This document shows, in pieces, positions 26,013-34,043 of a stretch of 64,000 nucleotides of DNA. Within the stretch, counting starts at the first letter, position 1. Each line of letters begins with the position of its first letter. Under the pieces are notes generated by a model. It had not been told where the DNA came from, did not search any database, and worked only from the letters and a program-made list of their open reading frames with translations. The translations under genes were made by a program, and so were the position numbers. The DNA is taken from contig NZ_WMBA01000003.1 of assembly GCF_009707865.1 (NCBI RefSeq), positions 1-64,000 of the forward strand, read 5' to 3'. The stretch comes from Amycolatopsis pithecellobii (GTDB lineage: Bacteria; Actinomycetota; Actinomycetes; Mycobacteriales; Pseudonocardiaceae).

Positions 26013-26825
26013 TCACACCATCGTTTGCCCGGCGCTGACGTTCACGGCCTCACCGGTCACGCCCGCCGCGTCCTCGGAAAGCAGCCAGCCGATCGCGGAG
26101 GCGATCTCCTCAGGGGTTTGTATCCGCCTGAGGGGAATCTCGCGTTCGATGTACTCGCGCACTCCTTCCGGGCCGCCCGTGAGGTGCTGCGCGACGAAGC
26201 GGGTGGCCTCGGTGTCCACCGTCCCCGGACAGACGGCGTTGACCGAGATTCCTTGCGGCCCCAGCTCTTTCGCGAGCACCTGGGTGAGCAGGTTGATGCC
26301 GGCCTTCGCGGCGCTGTACGCGCCCATGTGCACGAAGCCCGCTTTCGAAGCCTGACTTGAGGTGTTGCAGATACGCCCGCGGATCCCGGCGGAAATCATC
26401 CGGTTGGCGCAGGCTCGCGAGACCAGCCAGGTCCCGATCAGGTTGACCTCGAGCACCCGCCGGAACTCGTCGGCGGGGATGCTCACGAGCGGGCCGATAC
26501 CGAAGCCGAATCCGGAGCCGCCCGCCACGTTGGCGACGAGCCCGATCGGTCCCAGCTCGTCGCTTGCCGTCTGCACGGCGGCTTCGACCTGCGCTTCATC
26601 GGAGACGTCGGCGCGCAGCGCCAGCGCGCGGCGTCCCAGAGACTTGATCTCCGCGACGACCTCGTCGAGATCACTTCCGGTTGCTGTGGCGTGCCCGCCC
26701 CCGCCCGGCAAGGGACGGGCGATATCCAGGCACGCGACGTCGTGTCCGCTGCGCGCCAGCTGCAACGCCACGGCACGACCGATACCCCGTGGCCGAGCGG
26801 CCCCGGTGACGAATGCGATAGCCAT
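26013..26825 (-). CDS. Short-chain dehydrogenase/reductase
   Basis: A 270-residue classical SDR with the cofactor loop FVTGAARPRGIG, the NVAG segment and the active-site YSAAK (Tyr-x-x-x-Lys) after NTSSQ. It probably oxidises or reduces a hydroxy/keto group with NAD(P). I chose the ATG at 26825. A GTG at 26834, closer to the AAGGAA site, is equally possible. It follows the Dabb-like gene by 37 bases. Confidence 0.9.
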   Translation of the reverse strand: MAIAFVTGAARPRGIGRAVALQLARSGHDVACLDIARPLPGGGGHATATGSDLDEVVAEIKSLGRRALALRADVSDEAQVEAAVQTASDELGPIGLVANVAGGSGFGFGIGPLVSIPADEFRRVLEVNLIGTWLVSRACANRMISAGIRGRICNTSSQASKAGFVHMGAYSAAKAGINLLTQVLAKELGPQGISVNAVCPGTVDTEATRFVAQHLTGGPEGVREYIEREIPLRRIQTPEEIASAIGWLLSEDAAGVTGEAVNVSAGQTMV

Positions 26826-26862
26826 GCTGGTCACCATTTCCTTATGGCTCAACGAAGTTGGT

Positions 26863-27267
26863 TCAGGCAGGCCCGATACCGCTGCCGCTGTAGGACAGGT
26901 TGTTGACCAGCTCGAGGACGTCGGGATCGCGCTCGAAACGGACGCGGTGGATCTCGTGAATTTTTTCGGCGATTTCGGGATCCGGGTCGTCGGTGAGATC
27001 CATCGAGACGATGTTCTGCACCAGGGGCAGGCCGACCAGGTCCGTCTCCCGGCCGGCGGGATGCATCACGAACTCTTTATAGCCTTCGATGTCCTTCAGT
27101 GCGAACATCGCGCCGTATTCATACTCCCCACCGATATCGCGCCCAATGCAGTAAAACTGCACGGCCGGAATCTCCTTCGCCATCTTGTGCCACTGATCGA
27201 AAGCGGCCTTGGTCTTTTCCGCCGAGACTCCCGGCTTAAAGGACAAACGAATTGAGTGGTAAATCAT
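26863..27267 (-). CDS. Dabb-type (stress-responsive alpha/beta-barrel) protein
   Basis: A 134-residue protein beginning MIYHSIRLSFKPGVSAEK and containing FYCIGRDIGGEYEYGAMFALKDIEGYKEFVMHP. This pattern is typical of Dabb dimeric ferredoxin-like proteins, which include small decarboxylases, cyclases and proteins of unknown role. The ATG at 27267 has GGGAGGCACC upstream. It is the first gene of the minus-strand group and is preceded by a clear promoter (TTGACA and CATACT) and palindrome. Confidence 0.85.
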   Translation of the reverse strand: MIYHSIRLSFKPGVSAEKTKAAFDQWHKMAKEIPAVQFYCIGRDIGGEYEYGAMFALKDIEGYKEFVMHPAGRETDLVGLPLVQNIVSMDLTDDPDPEIAEKIHEIHRVRFERDPDVLELVNNLSYSGSGIGPA

Positions 27268-27303
27268 GGGGTGGTGCCTCCCTGACGTTCGCTTCGATCT
27301 GTT

Positions 27304-27327
27304 CAGACAGAACGATCGTTCGGACTG
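27304..27327. promoter_or_regulatory. Operator palindrome in front of the Dabb operon
   Basis: The core GAACGATCGTTC (27310-27321) is a perfect 12-bp palindrome, and flanking CAG and CTG extend the symmetry to 24 bp with two mismatched pairs. It lies downstream of the predicted -10 box of the leftward promoter (27341-27346) and 37 bases before the Dabb ATG. A repressor bound here would block transcription. The divergent XRE-TetR protein is the obvious candidate. Confidence 0.65.
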
Positions 27328-27340
27328 GTTCAGCCTCCGC

Positions 27341-27370
27341 AGTATGCAGGCCGGTGCGAGGTGGTGTCAA
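27341..27370 (-). promoter_or_regulatory. Promoter of the Dabb/SDR/MFS/CocE group
   Basis: On the minus strand a perfect TTGACA box (27365-27370) is followed by 18 bases and CATACT (27341-27346), matching 4 of 6 -10 bases. The predicted start site falls just upstream of the 27304-27327 palindrome. This is the best housekeeping-type promoter in the gap. Confidence 0.55.
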
Positions 27371-27506
27371 TCACAAGCTGGGAAATGGCCCCAGCTCTGC
27401 AGGTTGCTGGTGATGGTGGGGCTGTACTCCCAGGCACCGATCGATGGTGTAAGTTGTTTGATCTAGCCGAACAGCGGGTCGTGAGTTGACGTCAAGGAGG
27501 TGCGAC

Positions 27507-28418
27507 ATGCCGGGGGCAGGCCGAAACCGCGCACATGATCAGGACGAGCTGGCAGTCGCGATCGGGGAACGGATCCGTCGAGCGCGCAACGACCAGAGGG
27601 TGACTCTCCGCGACCTCGCGGCCGATCTGGGGGTGTCGCCGTCGACGATGAGTGCGGTCGAGAACGGCCATACCACCGTCAGTGCGGTTCGGCTCACCGA
27701 AATCGCCTCCGTGCTCGACGTCCCGGTGGAAGTCCTGCTCGTGGACGGCCACCTCGGTGAGTCGGAGCTGCGAAGCGCGGGCGGTGGACGGGCCCGTAAG
27801 CGCGGTGACTGGCGTGTCTTCGAGCCCGCTCCGTTCGACGCCCCTCTGCAGGCCGCACTCGAGGCCTTCATGGACATCGGCTACCACGGCGCGACGATGC
27901 GGGACATCGCTCGCCGCGCGGACCTCTCCGTGCCGGGCGTCTACCACCACTACGCCAGCAAGCAGGACATGCTCGTCACGATTCTCAACGGCTCGCTGGA
28001 CGACTTGATCTGGCGTTACGAGGCCGCCGTGGCCGAGGCCGACGACACCTACGGTCGCTTCACCCAAGCAGTCGAGTGCCTGGTGCTGTTCCACACGCGC
28101 CGACGTGACTGGGCCTTTCTCGGTCGCAGCGAGCAGCGGAGCCTCGAGGGCGACGCGGCCGTACTGACCCGTGAGAAGCGCGTCCTCGCCGAGCGTTCGC
28201 TGATCGCGATCATCGAAGAGGGGCGCAACGCAGGGATCTTCGCGACGAAATCCTCCCGGGTCTCGGGACGTGCGGTGATCATGATGTGTGTCGGCACCGT
28301 CTACTGGTTCCGCGAGGACGGACCGGACACGCCCGAGACGATTGCCCGCCAGTACGTGGATCTGGCCCTGCGGATGGTCGAGTACGTCGGGACTGCCCCG
28401 ACGGCGAGCACCCCATGA
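27507..28418 (+). CDS. XRE-TetR fusion transcriptional regulator
   Basis: A 303-residue protein with two DNA-binding domains. Residues about 17-75 form an XRE/Cro-type HTH (VTLRDLAADLGVSPSTMSAVENG). Residues about 105-165 form a TetR HTH (ATMRDIARRADLSVPGVYHHYASK), followed by a TetR ligand-binding domain. The ATG at 27507 follows AAGGAGGTGCGAC closely, so the fusion is not an artefact of start choice; the frame is open throughout. It is divergent from the Dabb operon and 31 bases from the CoA ligase gene, which it likely regulates. Confidence 0.92.
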   Translation: MPGAGRNRAHDQDELAVAIGERIRRARNDQRVTLRDLAADLGVSPSTMSAVENGHTTVSAVRLTEIASVLDVPVEVLLVDGHLGESELRSAGGGRARKRGDWRVFEPAPFDAPLQAALEAFMDIGYHGATMRDIARRADLSVPGVYHHYASKQDMLVTILNGSLDDLIWRYEAAVAEADDTYGRFTQAVECLVLFHTRRRDWAFLGRSEQRSLEGDAAVLTREKRVLAERSLIAIIEEGRNAGIFATKSSRVSGRAVIMMCVGTVYWFREDGPDTPETIARQYVDLALRMVEYVGTAPTASTP

Positions 28419-28449
28419 AACACACACCCCGACCTGAGGGAAAACGACC

Positions 28450-29958
28450 ATGAATCCTTGGAACGCGTTCCGGCGGTCTCTCGCCTGCAACGGCGACCGG
28501 CCGGCGGTGAGCACTTCTGAGCAAACCTGGACCTACCGCGAACTGGGACATGTCGTGGCGCACGTCTCGGGCTTGCTGGAGCAGGCCGGCGTCGATATCG
28601 GAGATCGGGTCGTGCTGCTGCTCGGGAACGACATCGGCTATGTGGCCGCCGATCTCGCGATCTTTTCCCGCGGTGCGGTCAAAACCCCACTCAACATGAT
28701 GATGTCGGCGCCGGAAGTGTTGCGCGCCTTGGAGTTCGTCGAGCCCACGGCCATCGTCCTCGATGCGGCGGGCCGGGAGCGATGCCCGCGAGTACCCGAG
28801 GGCATCGCGGTGATCGAGCTGGCCGGCGGATGGGCGAGCGAGGTGAGGCAACTTCCGCTGCCGCCGGAGTCGCCGGTGACCGGCTCCGATCCGGCGGGCA
28901 TTTTTCTGTCCGGCGGGACGACCGGGCTGCCGAAAGGCATCATCCATTCCCAGGACACGATCATGCACAATCTCTGGGCACATCTGATCGATGCCGGTAT
29001 CGATGCCGATGCGAAGTTGTTGCTCACGACGCCGCTGCCGCATTCGGCTGGTCTCTTCACCGAGAGCGCGTTATCGGCCGGCGCTCACGTCTGGATCGAG
29101 CCGGGGTTCGACGCGGCGCGGTGGGTCTCGTTGGTCGAAGAACATCAGATCACGTGGTCCTACGGTGTGCCGACGATGCTCAAGCGGATCCTTGATCTCA
29201 CCGAGGGTTCTGGCTGGTCCCCGAAGAGCATACGGACCTTCCAGTACGGCTCCGCCCCGATGTCGCCGGGCCTTCTCCGCCGGGCGCTGGAATCCTTCGG
29301 ACCCGTTTTGCAGCAGTTGTACGCCCAGACCGAATGCCCGCAGTACGCCACTTTGCTGCGCAAGTCCGATCACGTGACGGCGGCCGACCGTCCTGAGCTC
29401 CTGGCGTCGGCAGGCCGCCCGTCGACGATGTGCGAGGTCTCGGTTCGAGACCCCGAGGGCCGGCGTCTCGGTGACGACGAGATCGGTGAGGTGTGCCTGC
29501 GCAGCCCCTACGTGATGGTCGGATACTGGAAGAATCCCGAGGCGTTCGCGGATCGCTTTCACGGTGAGTGGCTCAGGACCGGTGACGTCGGCAGGATCGA
29601 CGCCGAGGGATACCTTTTCCTGGTGGACCGGCTGGCCGACATGGTGGTCAGCGGCGGAATGAACGTGTTCAGCATCGAGGTCGAGGCGGCGCTGTCCTTA
29701 CACCCTTCGGTCGCTCAAGCCGCCGTGATCGGCGTGCCGGATGAGGAGTGGGGCGAGCGAGTGCACGCCGTCGTGGTGCTTCGAGACTCTGCTGCCGATG
29801 TCGATCTGGAAAGTCATTGCCGGGAGCACCTCGCGGCCTATAAGCGGCCCAAGAGCTATGACCTCGTCGAGGCCTTGCCGCTCACGACTTACGGCAAAGT
29901 CGACAAGAAAGCGCTTCGCGCACCTTACTGGGCCGGCAGCGCTCGAGGCGTCAACTGA
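28450..29958 (+). CDS. Acyl-CoA synthetase (class I adenylate-forming)
   Basis: A 502-residue enzyme with the AMP-binding motif LSGGTTGLPKGIIHS, the adenylate motif LYAQTECPQ, the hinge DRLADMVVSGGMNVF and the catalytic Lys in TTYGKVDKK. It makes a CoA thioester of a carboxylic acid via an acyl-AMP. The ATG at 28450 follows GAGGGAAAACGACC. It lies just downstream of the XRE-TetR gene and probably forms an operon with it. The acid is unknown. It converges on the permease gene at 29971. Confidence 0.92.
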   Translation: MNPWNAFRRSLACNGDRPAVSTSEQTWTYRELGHVVAHVSGLLEQAGVDIGDRVVLLLGNDIGYVAADLAIFSRGAVKTPLNMMMSAPEVLRALEFVEPTAIVLDAAGRERCPRVPEGIAVIELAGGWASEVRQLPLPPESPVTGSDPAGIFLSGGTTGLPKGIIHSQDTIMHNLWAHLIDAGIDADAKLLLTTPLPHSAGLFTESALSAGAHVWIEPGFDAARWVSLVEEHQITWSYGVPTMLKRILDLTEGSGWSPKSIRTFQYGSAPMSPGLLRRALESFGPVLQQLYAQTECPQYATLLRKSDHVTAADRPELLASAGRPSTMCEVSVRDPEGRRLGDDEIGEVCLRSPYVMVGYWKNPEAFADRFHGEWLRTGDVGRIDAEGYLFLVDRLADMVVSGGMNVFSIEVEAALSLHPSVAQAAVIGVPDEEWGERVHAVVVLRDSAADVDLESHCREHLAAYKRPKSYDLVEALPLTTYGKVDKKALRAPYWAGSARGVN

Positions 29959-29970
29959 TCATCCTCGGCG

Positions 29971-31044
29971 CTACGCTTCGGCGGTCACGCTGTCCGCTTC
30001 GCTGACCGGCACCGGCTCGTCCGGTTTCGGTACCACTGCCACGGCGTGGCCGGCGCGGCGGCGGCCCACGACGGTCGAGATGAACACCGCCACGATCAGG
30101 ACACCGCCGTCGAACACCGGCGTCACCCACGCATCGGCGCCGATCAGCGTGAAACCGGTGACCCCGACGGCGACGAAGAAGATGCCGAGGATCGTGCCCC
30201 ACACGTTGTACTTGCCCGGCCGGATCGTGGTCGCGCCCAGGAATACGGCGGCGAGAGCGGGGAAGAGGTAGGACGGCCCCGCGGTCGGATCAGCCCCACC
30301 GGAGCGTGACGTGAGCAGAATTCCCGCGATCCCGGCGATCAAGCCGGCCAGGACGAAGCTGCAGAACACCAGCCGTTCGACGCGGATACCCACCAGCCGG
30401 GCCGCCGCTTCGTTCGAGCCGACCGCCTCGAACTGGCGGCCGAACGGGGTGTGCATCAGTCCGTACCAGATGATCAGCCCCACCACGGCGAGCAACCAGA
30501 ATGGCCGGGGAATGCCGAGCCACTTCTCTGATCCCCAGTTGCCCAGCGAACCCGGCACGCCGCTGATGCTCGCGCCCTTCGTATACCAGGTCACCACACC
30601 GCCGAGGACGGTGTAACTGCCGAGGGTGACGATGAGGCCGTTCACCTTGAAGTAGGCCACCAGGACGCCGTTGACCGCACCGATCAGTCCGCCCAAAACC
30701 AGCGCGGCCAGCATTCCGGTCCAGATCGACTGCCCGTGTTCGACGATGATGCTGCCCGCGGCCACGTTCGTCACGCCGGCAATCGCCGCGATCGAAACGT
30801 CGAAATACCCGGCCGCCAACGGAATGACCATTCCCAGCGCGATGATGCCGGTGACCGACTGCCCGGCCAGGATGTTGTTGATGTTCTCGCTCGAGGTGAA
30901 CGCACGCCGGCTCATCGAATACGTCGCAAAGAAGAGAACCATCAATGCGAACAGGACGGGCAATCCGAACTGTTCCGTCGAGCGGGTCACGATCCGCGCC
31001 GTTCTTCCGTGCCCGCTTGCTCGATTCTTCGTCGCAGCCGCCAT
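29971..31044 (-). CDS. ABC transporter permease, RbsC/ribose type
   Basis: A 357-residue membrane protein with about nine or ten helices. The family landmarks include IALGMVIPLAAGYFDVSIAAIAG, NGLIVTLGS, GSNEAAARLVGIRVERL and AVFLGATTI. The last two match the BPD_transp_2 signature (GSNxxAARLSGI). It forms the channel of the importer encoded with the two upstream genes. The start lies three bases after the ATPase stop, so translation is coupled. Confidence 0.93.
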   Translation of the reverse strand: MAAATKNRASGHGRTARIVTRSTEQFGLPVLFALMVLFFATYSMSRRAFTSSENINNILAGQSVTGIIALGMVIPLAAGYFDVSIAAIAGVTNVAAGSIIVEHGQSIWTGMLAALVLGGLIGAVNGVLVAYFKVNGLIVTLGSYTVLGGVVTWYTKGASISGVPGSLGNWGSEKWLGIPRPFWLLAVVGLIIWYGLMHTPFGRQFEAVGSNEAAARLVGIRVERLVFCSFVLAGLIAGIAGILLTSRSGGADPTAGPSYLFPALAAVFLGATTIRPGKYNVWGTILGIFFVAVGVTGFTLIGADAWVTPVFDGGVLIVAVFISTVVGRRRAGHAVAVVPKPDEPVPVSEADSVTAEA

Positions 31045-31047
31045 CTT

Positions 31048-32583
31048 CTAGCCTGCCTTCCTCGGGCTCGCCCCGCTGTAGGCCGCCGCCACCAAGGCGT
31101 GTGCGGTCAGCCGCGACCCCGCGAGTTCGTCGACGATGCGACCACCGCTCAGCACGATCGCGCGGTCGCAGTTGTGGGCCAGCTCTTCCATGTCGGATGC
31201 CACCAGGACGACTCCCATGCCCGCATCGGTCGCCTTCCTGACCATGTCGTAGATCTCGCGCCGGGCACCCACGTCCACACCCTGCGTCGGCTCGTCGAGC
31301 AGGAGCAGCTTCGGGTTCAGGCCAAGGCAGCGGCCGAGCACGACTTTCTGTTGATTACCGCCGGACAGCACGTTGGCCGGGCGACGTTCGCTTGCTGCTT
31401 TCACTCCGAAAGTTGCGATATCCTGCCTGGCTCGCAGCCTCATGAGCCGTTCGCTGAGCCACATCCGTCGCGAATACTGCGGCAATCTCGCGACCGCGAG
31501 ATTCATCGAGACAGGCAGGTCGTAGAACACGGAATTCGCGCGGCTTTCGGGCACCAGCGCAATGCCGCCGTCGATCGCGTCTCGTGGATGCCTGAACCGG
31601 ACGGGAGCGCCATCGAGAACTACTGTGCCCGATTCGATCGGGAGGTCGCCGTAGATGCAGCGCAACAGTTCGCTTCGCCCCGAACCGAGCAGTCCGGCCA
31701 CGCCGACGACTTCTCCACTTCGGACGGTCAGATTGATCGAGTGCAACGGTGTCGCCACGACATCGGAGAGTTCGAGCAGGACGGGGTTTGCCCGGCGATC
31801 AACGCGTTCGCCCGCGGTCTGCGAGATCGGCCGGCCGGCGATCAACTCGGCCAATGCCGCTTCGGAGAGAGTCGGGGTGCGGTACGTGCCGACTCCGGTT
31901 CCATCACGAAACACCGTGACGTTGTCGGCCAGATCCAGGATTTCATCCAGCCGGTGGCTGACGAACAACACGGCTTGCCCCGCTGCGACGTGGCGCCGCA
32001 GCGAAGCGAACAACAACTCGACCTCGTGTGACGGGAGAGCCGCCGTCGGCTCGTCCAGGATCAACAGGCCCTGCCCGCCCTGTTCGTCCTCGGCTTGCAG
32101 GGCACGGGCAATGGCGATCTGAGCCTGCACCGCCCGCGGCGTGTCACGAACGAGCGACGAGGGGGTCGTGCTGATCTCGAACTTGTCGATGAGCGCCGCG
32201 GCCCGCTTCCGCACCGTTCGCCACCGCACCCGGCCGGCCGGTCCGGTCGGAAATCCGAAGCCCAGCGCGAAATTCTCGGCGACCGTCATAGCGGGGAACA
32301 GGCCGAAATCCTGGTGGACGACGTACACACCACCGGCGTGGGCGAGTTCCGGCGAGGTGTGTGCGGCTGCCAGCGGGCTTCCGGTCGCGTACTGAATGGT
32401 TCCGTCGTCGCCGTGCTGCACGCCGGTGATGATCTTGATGAGCGTCGATTTGCCGGAGCCGTTGCCGCCGGCCAGTGCGTGGATCTCACCGCGGGCGACC
32501 GACAGGTCGACCCCCTTGAGCGCCTGCACCCCGGGGAAGGACTTGGTCAGGCCCCGGACCTCCAGGGCAGCATTTTCGGGCAC
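31048..32583 (-). CDS. ABC transporter ATP-binding protein with two ATPase domains, RbsA type
   Basis: A 511-residue double ATPase. The first domain has Walker A GGNGSGKST (39-47) and Walker B LLILDEPTAALP, but its signature is degenerate (TPRAVQAQ). The second has the variant GLLGSGRS and a full signature (LSGGNQQKV) and Walker B LLLLDEPTQGVD. This is typical of RbsA/MglA proteins. The GTG at 32583 was chosen because AAGGAGG precedes it. It energises import together with the permease and lipoprotein. Confidence 0.93.
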   Translation of the reverse strand: MPENAALEVRGLTKSFPGVQALKGVDLSVARGEIHALAGGNGSGKSTLIKIITGVQHGDDGTIQYATGSPLAAAHTSPELAHAGGVYVVHQDFGLFPAMTVAENFALGFGFPTGPAGRVRWRTVRKRAAALIDKFEISTTPSSLVRDTPRAVQAQIAIARALQAEDEQGGQGLLILDEPTAALPSHEVELLFASLRRHVAAGQAVLFVSHRLDEILDLADNVTVFRDGTGVGTYRTPTLSEAALAELIAGRPISQTAGERVDRRANPVLLELSDVVATPLHSINLTVRSGEVVGVAGLLGSGRSELLRCIYGDLPIESGTVVLDGAPVRFRHPRDAIDGGIALVPESRANSVFYDLPVSMNLAVARLPQYSRRMWLSERLMRLRARQDIATFGVKAASERRPANVLSGGNQQKVVLGRCLGLNPKLLLLDEPTQGVDVGARREIYDMVRKATDAGMGVVLVASDMEELAHNCDRAIVLSGGRIVDELAGSRLTAHALVAAAYSGASPRKAG

Positions 32584-32615
32584 CTTTGCCTCCTTCTGCC
32601 ATCTGATGCGAGCCG

Positions 32616-33830
32616 CTACCCGCCGAGGCCCCACAGCTTCGAATAGGCCGCCTTGAGGTCGTACGGCGCCGAGGCAACGGTGTTGTTCGCGCCGATGCCG
32701 TGGTGCGCATCGACGACGATCGCCCCGATGCCCTGGTTGACCGTGGGCACCTTGGCCAGCACCCGGACCACCGTGTCCATTGCGCCGTAACCGATCCACT
32801 GGGGTGACTGCACCGAGGTCAGCGCCGAGATGTCACCGCTCTTCGCAAGGGCGACGACAGCCGGATCGGCCCCCTGCCCGCCGACCACCATGATGTTGCG
32901 CCCGGTCTGCTTCACGATCCTGGCGCCGCCACCGTTCTGCAGCTCCGAGTCGAGAGCCAGATAGACGACGTTGGCGTCCGGGTTCTTGACCAGCGCGGCC
33001 TGTAGGGCTTGACCGAACGGGCCGCCGGCCGTCGTATCAGCCGGCTGGAAAGTGAAAGACCCGACTATGGAACAGTCCGCGCACTTCTTGATCTCGGACT
33101 TGAAGCCATTGTCGATCGCGCCGCCGAGCGGAGCCTGGATCACCGCGTCGATGATCTTCGCGTGCCCGCCTGTCTTGTTGATGATGTACGCCGCACCGGC
33201 GGTGCCCGCTGCCGTGATGTAGTCGCCGGCCGTCGGAGCGCCGGCTGAGAACTTCGTCGGGCCGGAGAAGAGGGCCGACCCGCCGTTGCCGCCGATCGCG
33301 CTGTCGCAGTCGTTCGCCAGTGCGGCAATCACCGGAATGCCGGCGGCTTGGGCTTCCTTCAACGGCTGCTCGATGAGCGAGCAGTCGATGGCGGAGTCGA
33401 CGATCGCATCCGGCTTCGCCGTGATCGCCTGGCGCATCGCGGTCTGGTAGCCGCCGTTCGCGTTCAGGTTGCCGTCGGCGACCGTGAACGTCCACCCGAG
33501 CATGCCGGCGGCCTCACGACCAGCGGCCGTCAGTGTCGAGCAGGCGGGAATCTTTTCGCCACACGACACCCACCAGATCGTCTTGTTCTTCGGGGGAGTG
33601 GGACCGCCGGCCGGTGGCGCTTCGCCGAGACCCTGGTACAGCTGATCCATTGTGGACACACCGGGCGTCGCGGTGCCGGAAGTCGTCGCCGGGCCGGTGC
33701 CGTTGCTCGATCCATCGCTGGAGCTGCACGCGCTGACCAGCACGGTCACCGCGGCCAGGGCTCCGGCTGCGAGGACGCGCGTTCTTCGGGGAGCGGGGAG
33801 TGGGTAAATGGTCTTGTCCTTTCGCCGCAC
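32616..33830 (-). CDS. Substrate-binding lipoprotein of the RbsB-type ABC importer
   Basis: A 404-residue protein with a signal peptide and lipobox VSAC (Cys 35), a Ser/Thr/Gly linker, then a two-lobe periplasmic-binding fold (QTAMRQAITAKPDAIVDSAID, IPVIAALAND, VVYLALDSEL). It is anchored outside the membrane and delivers the solute to the permease. The GTG at 33830 is the longest start but has no ribosome site. A GAAAGGA motif sits seven bases before an ATT codon at 33809, which would give a more usual signal peptide. Which codon starts translation is unclear. The divergent enzymes suggest an organic acid rather than a sugar. Confidence 0.9.
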   Translation of the reverse strand: MRRKDKTIYPLPAPRRTRVLAAGALAAVTVLVSACSSSDGSSNGTGPATTSGTATPGVSTMDQLYQGLGEAPPAGGPTPPKNKTIWWVSCGEKIPACSTLTAAGREAAGMLGWTFTVADGNLNANGGYQTAMRQAITAKPDAIVDSAIDCSLIEQPLKEAQAAGIPVIAALANDCDSAIGGNGGSALFSGPTKFSAGAPTAGDYITAAGTAGAAYIINKTGGHAKIIDAVIQAPLGGAIDNGFKSEIKKCADCSIVGSFTFQPADTTAGGPFGQALQAALVKNPDANVVYLALDSELQNGGGARIVKQTGRNIMVVGGQGADPAVVALAKSGDISALTSVQSPQWIGYGAMDTVVRVLAKVPTVNQGIGAIVVDAHHGIGANNTVASAPYDLKAAYSKLWGLGG

Positions 33831-33831
33831 T

Positions 33832-33854
33832 TACTGACGTCGTTATCATCAAGT
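33832..33854. promoter_or_regulatory. Operator-like element A at the lipoprotein gene start
   Basis: The sequence beginning TACTGACGTC and ending ATCATCAAGT repeats, with a few changes, the element B at 33949-33968 in the same direction. It lies right next to the GTG 33830, after a leftward promoter with a perfect TTGACA (33888-33893 on plus numbering). Binding here would block transcript elongation or translation of the importer genes. Confidence 0.5.
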
Positions 33855-33923
33855 GGACGCCGTGAGCATGAGCACGAGCCGCGGTGATGTCAAGAAAAAG
33901 CCGGCGAGACCCGCAGGCGCCGT

Positions 33924-33952
33924 TTGACACCTCTTGGCGATTCCGAGATACT
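33924..33952 (+). promoter_or_regulatory. Promoter of the 34044-40375 operon
   Basis: A perfect TTGACA (33924-33929), a 17-base spacer and GATACT (33947-33952, 4 of 6 consensus) form a strong vegetative-type promoter. The -10 box overlaps the operator palindrome that starts at 33949. The leader to the ATG at 34044 would be about 85 bases. Confidence 0.65.
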
Positions 33953-33968
33953 GACATCATCATCAGTA
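33949..33968. promoter_or_regulatory. Operator palindrome TACTGACATCATCATCAGTA
   Basis: Perfect 6-bp arms TACTGA and TCAGTA flank an 8-bp centre. It overlaps the -10 box and transcription start of the rightward promoter, as expected for a repressor site. A related copy is at 33832. The TetR gene at the end of the operon (39746) is the likely regulator. Confidence 0.65.
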
Positions 33969-34043
33969 AGTGGAGGCGCACCGATGGGCGAGCCCGCCGC
34001 AGCCTCGTGTGAGCAACGAAGCAAGCACTGAAGGGAGATCCTC

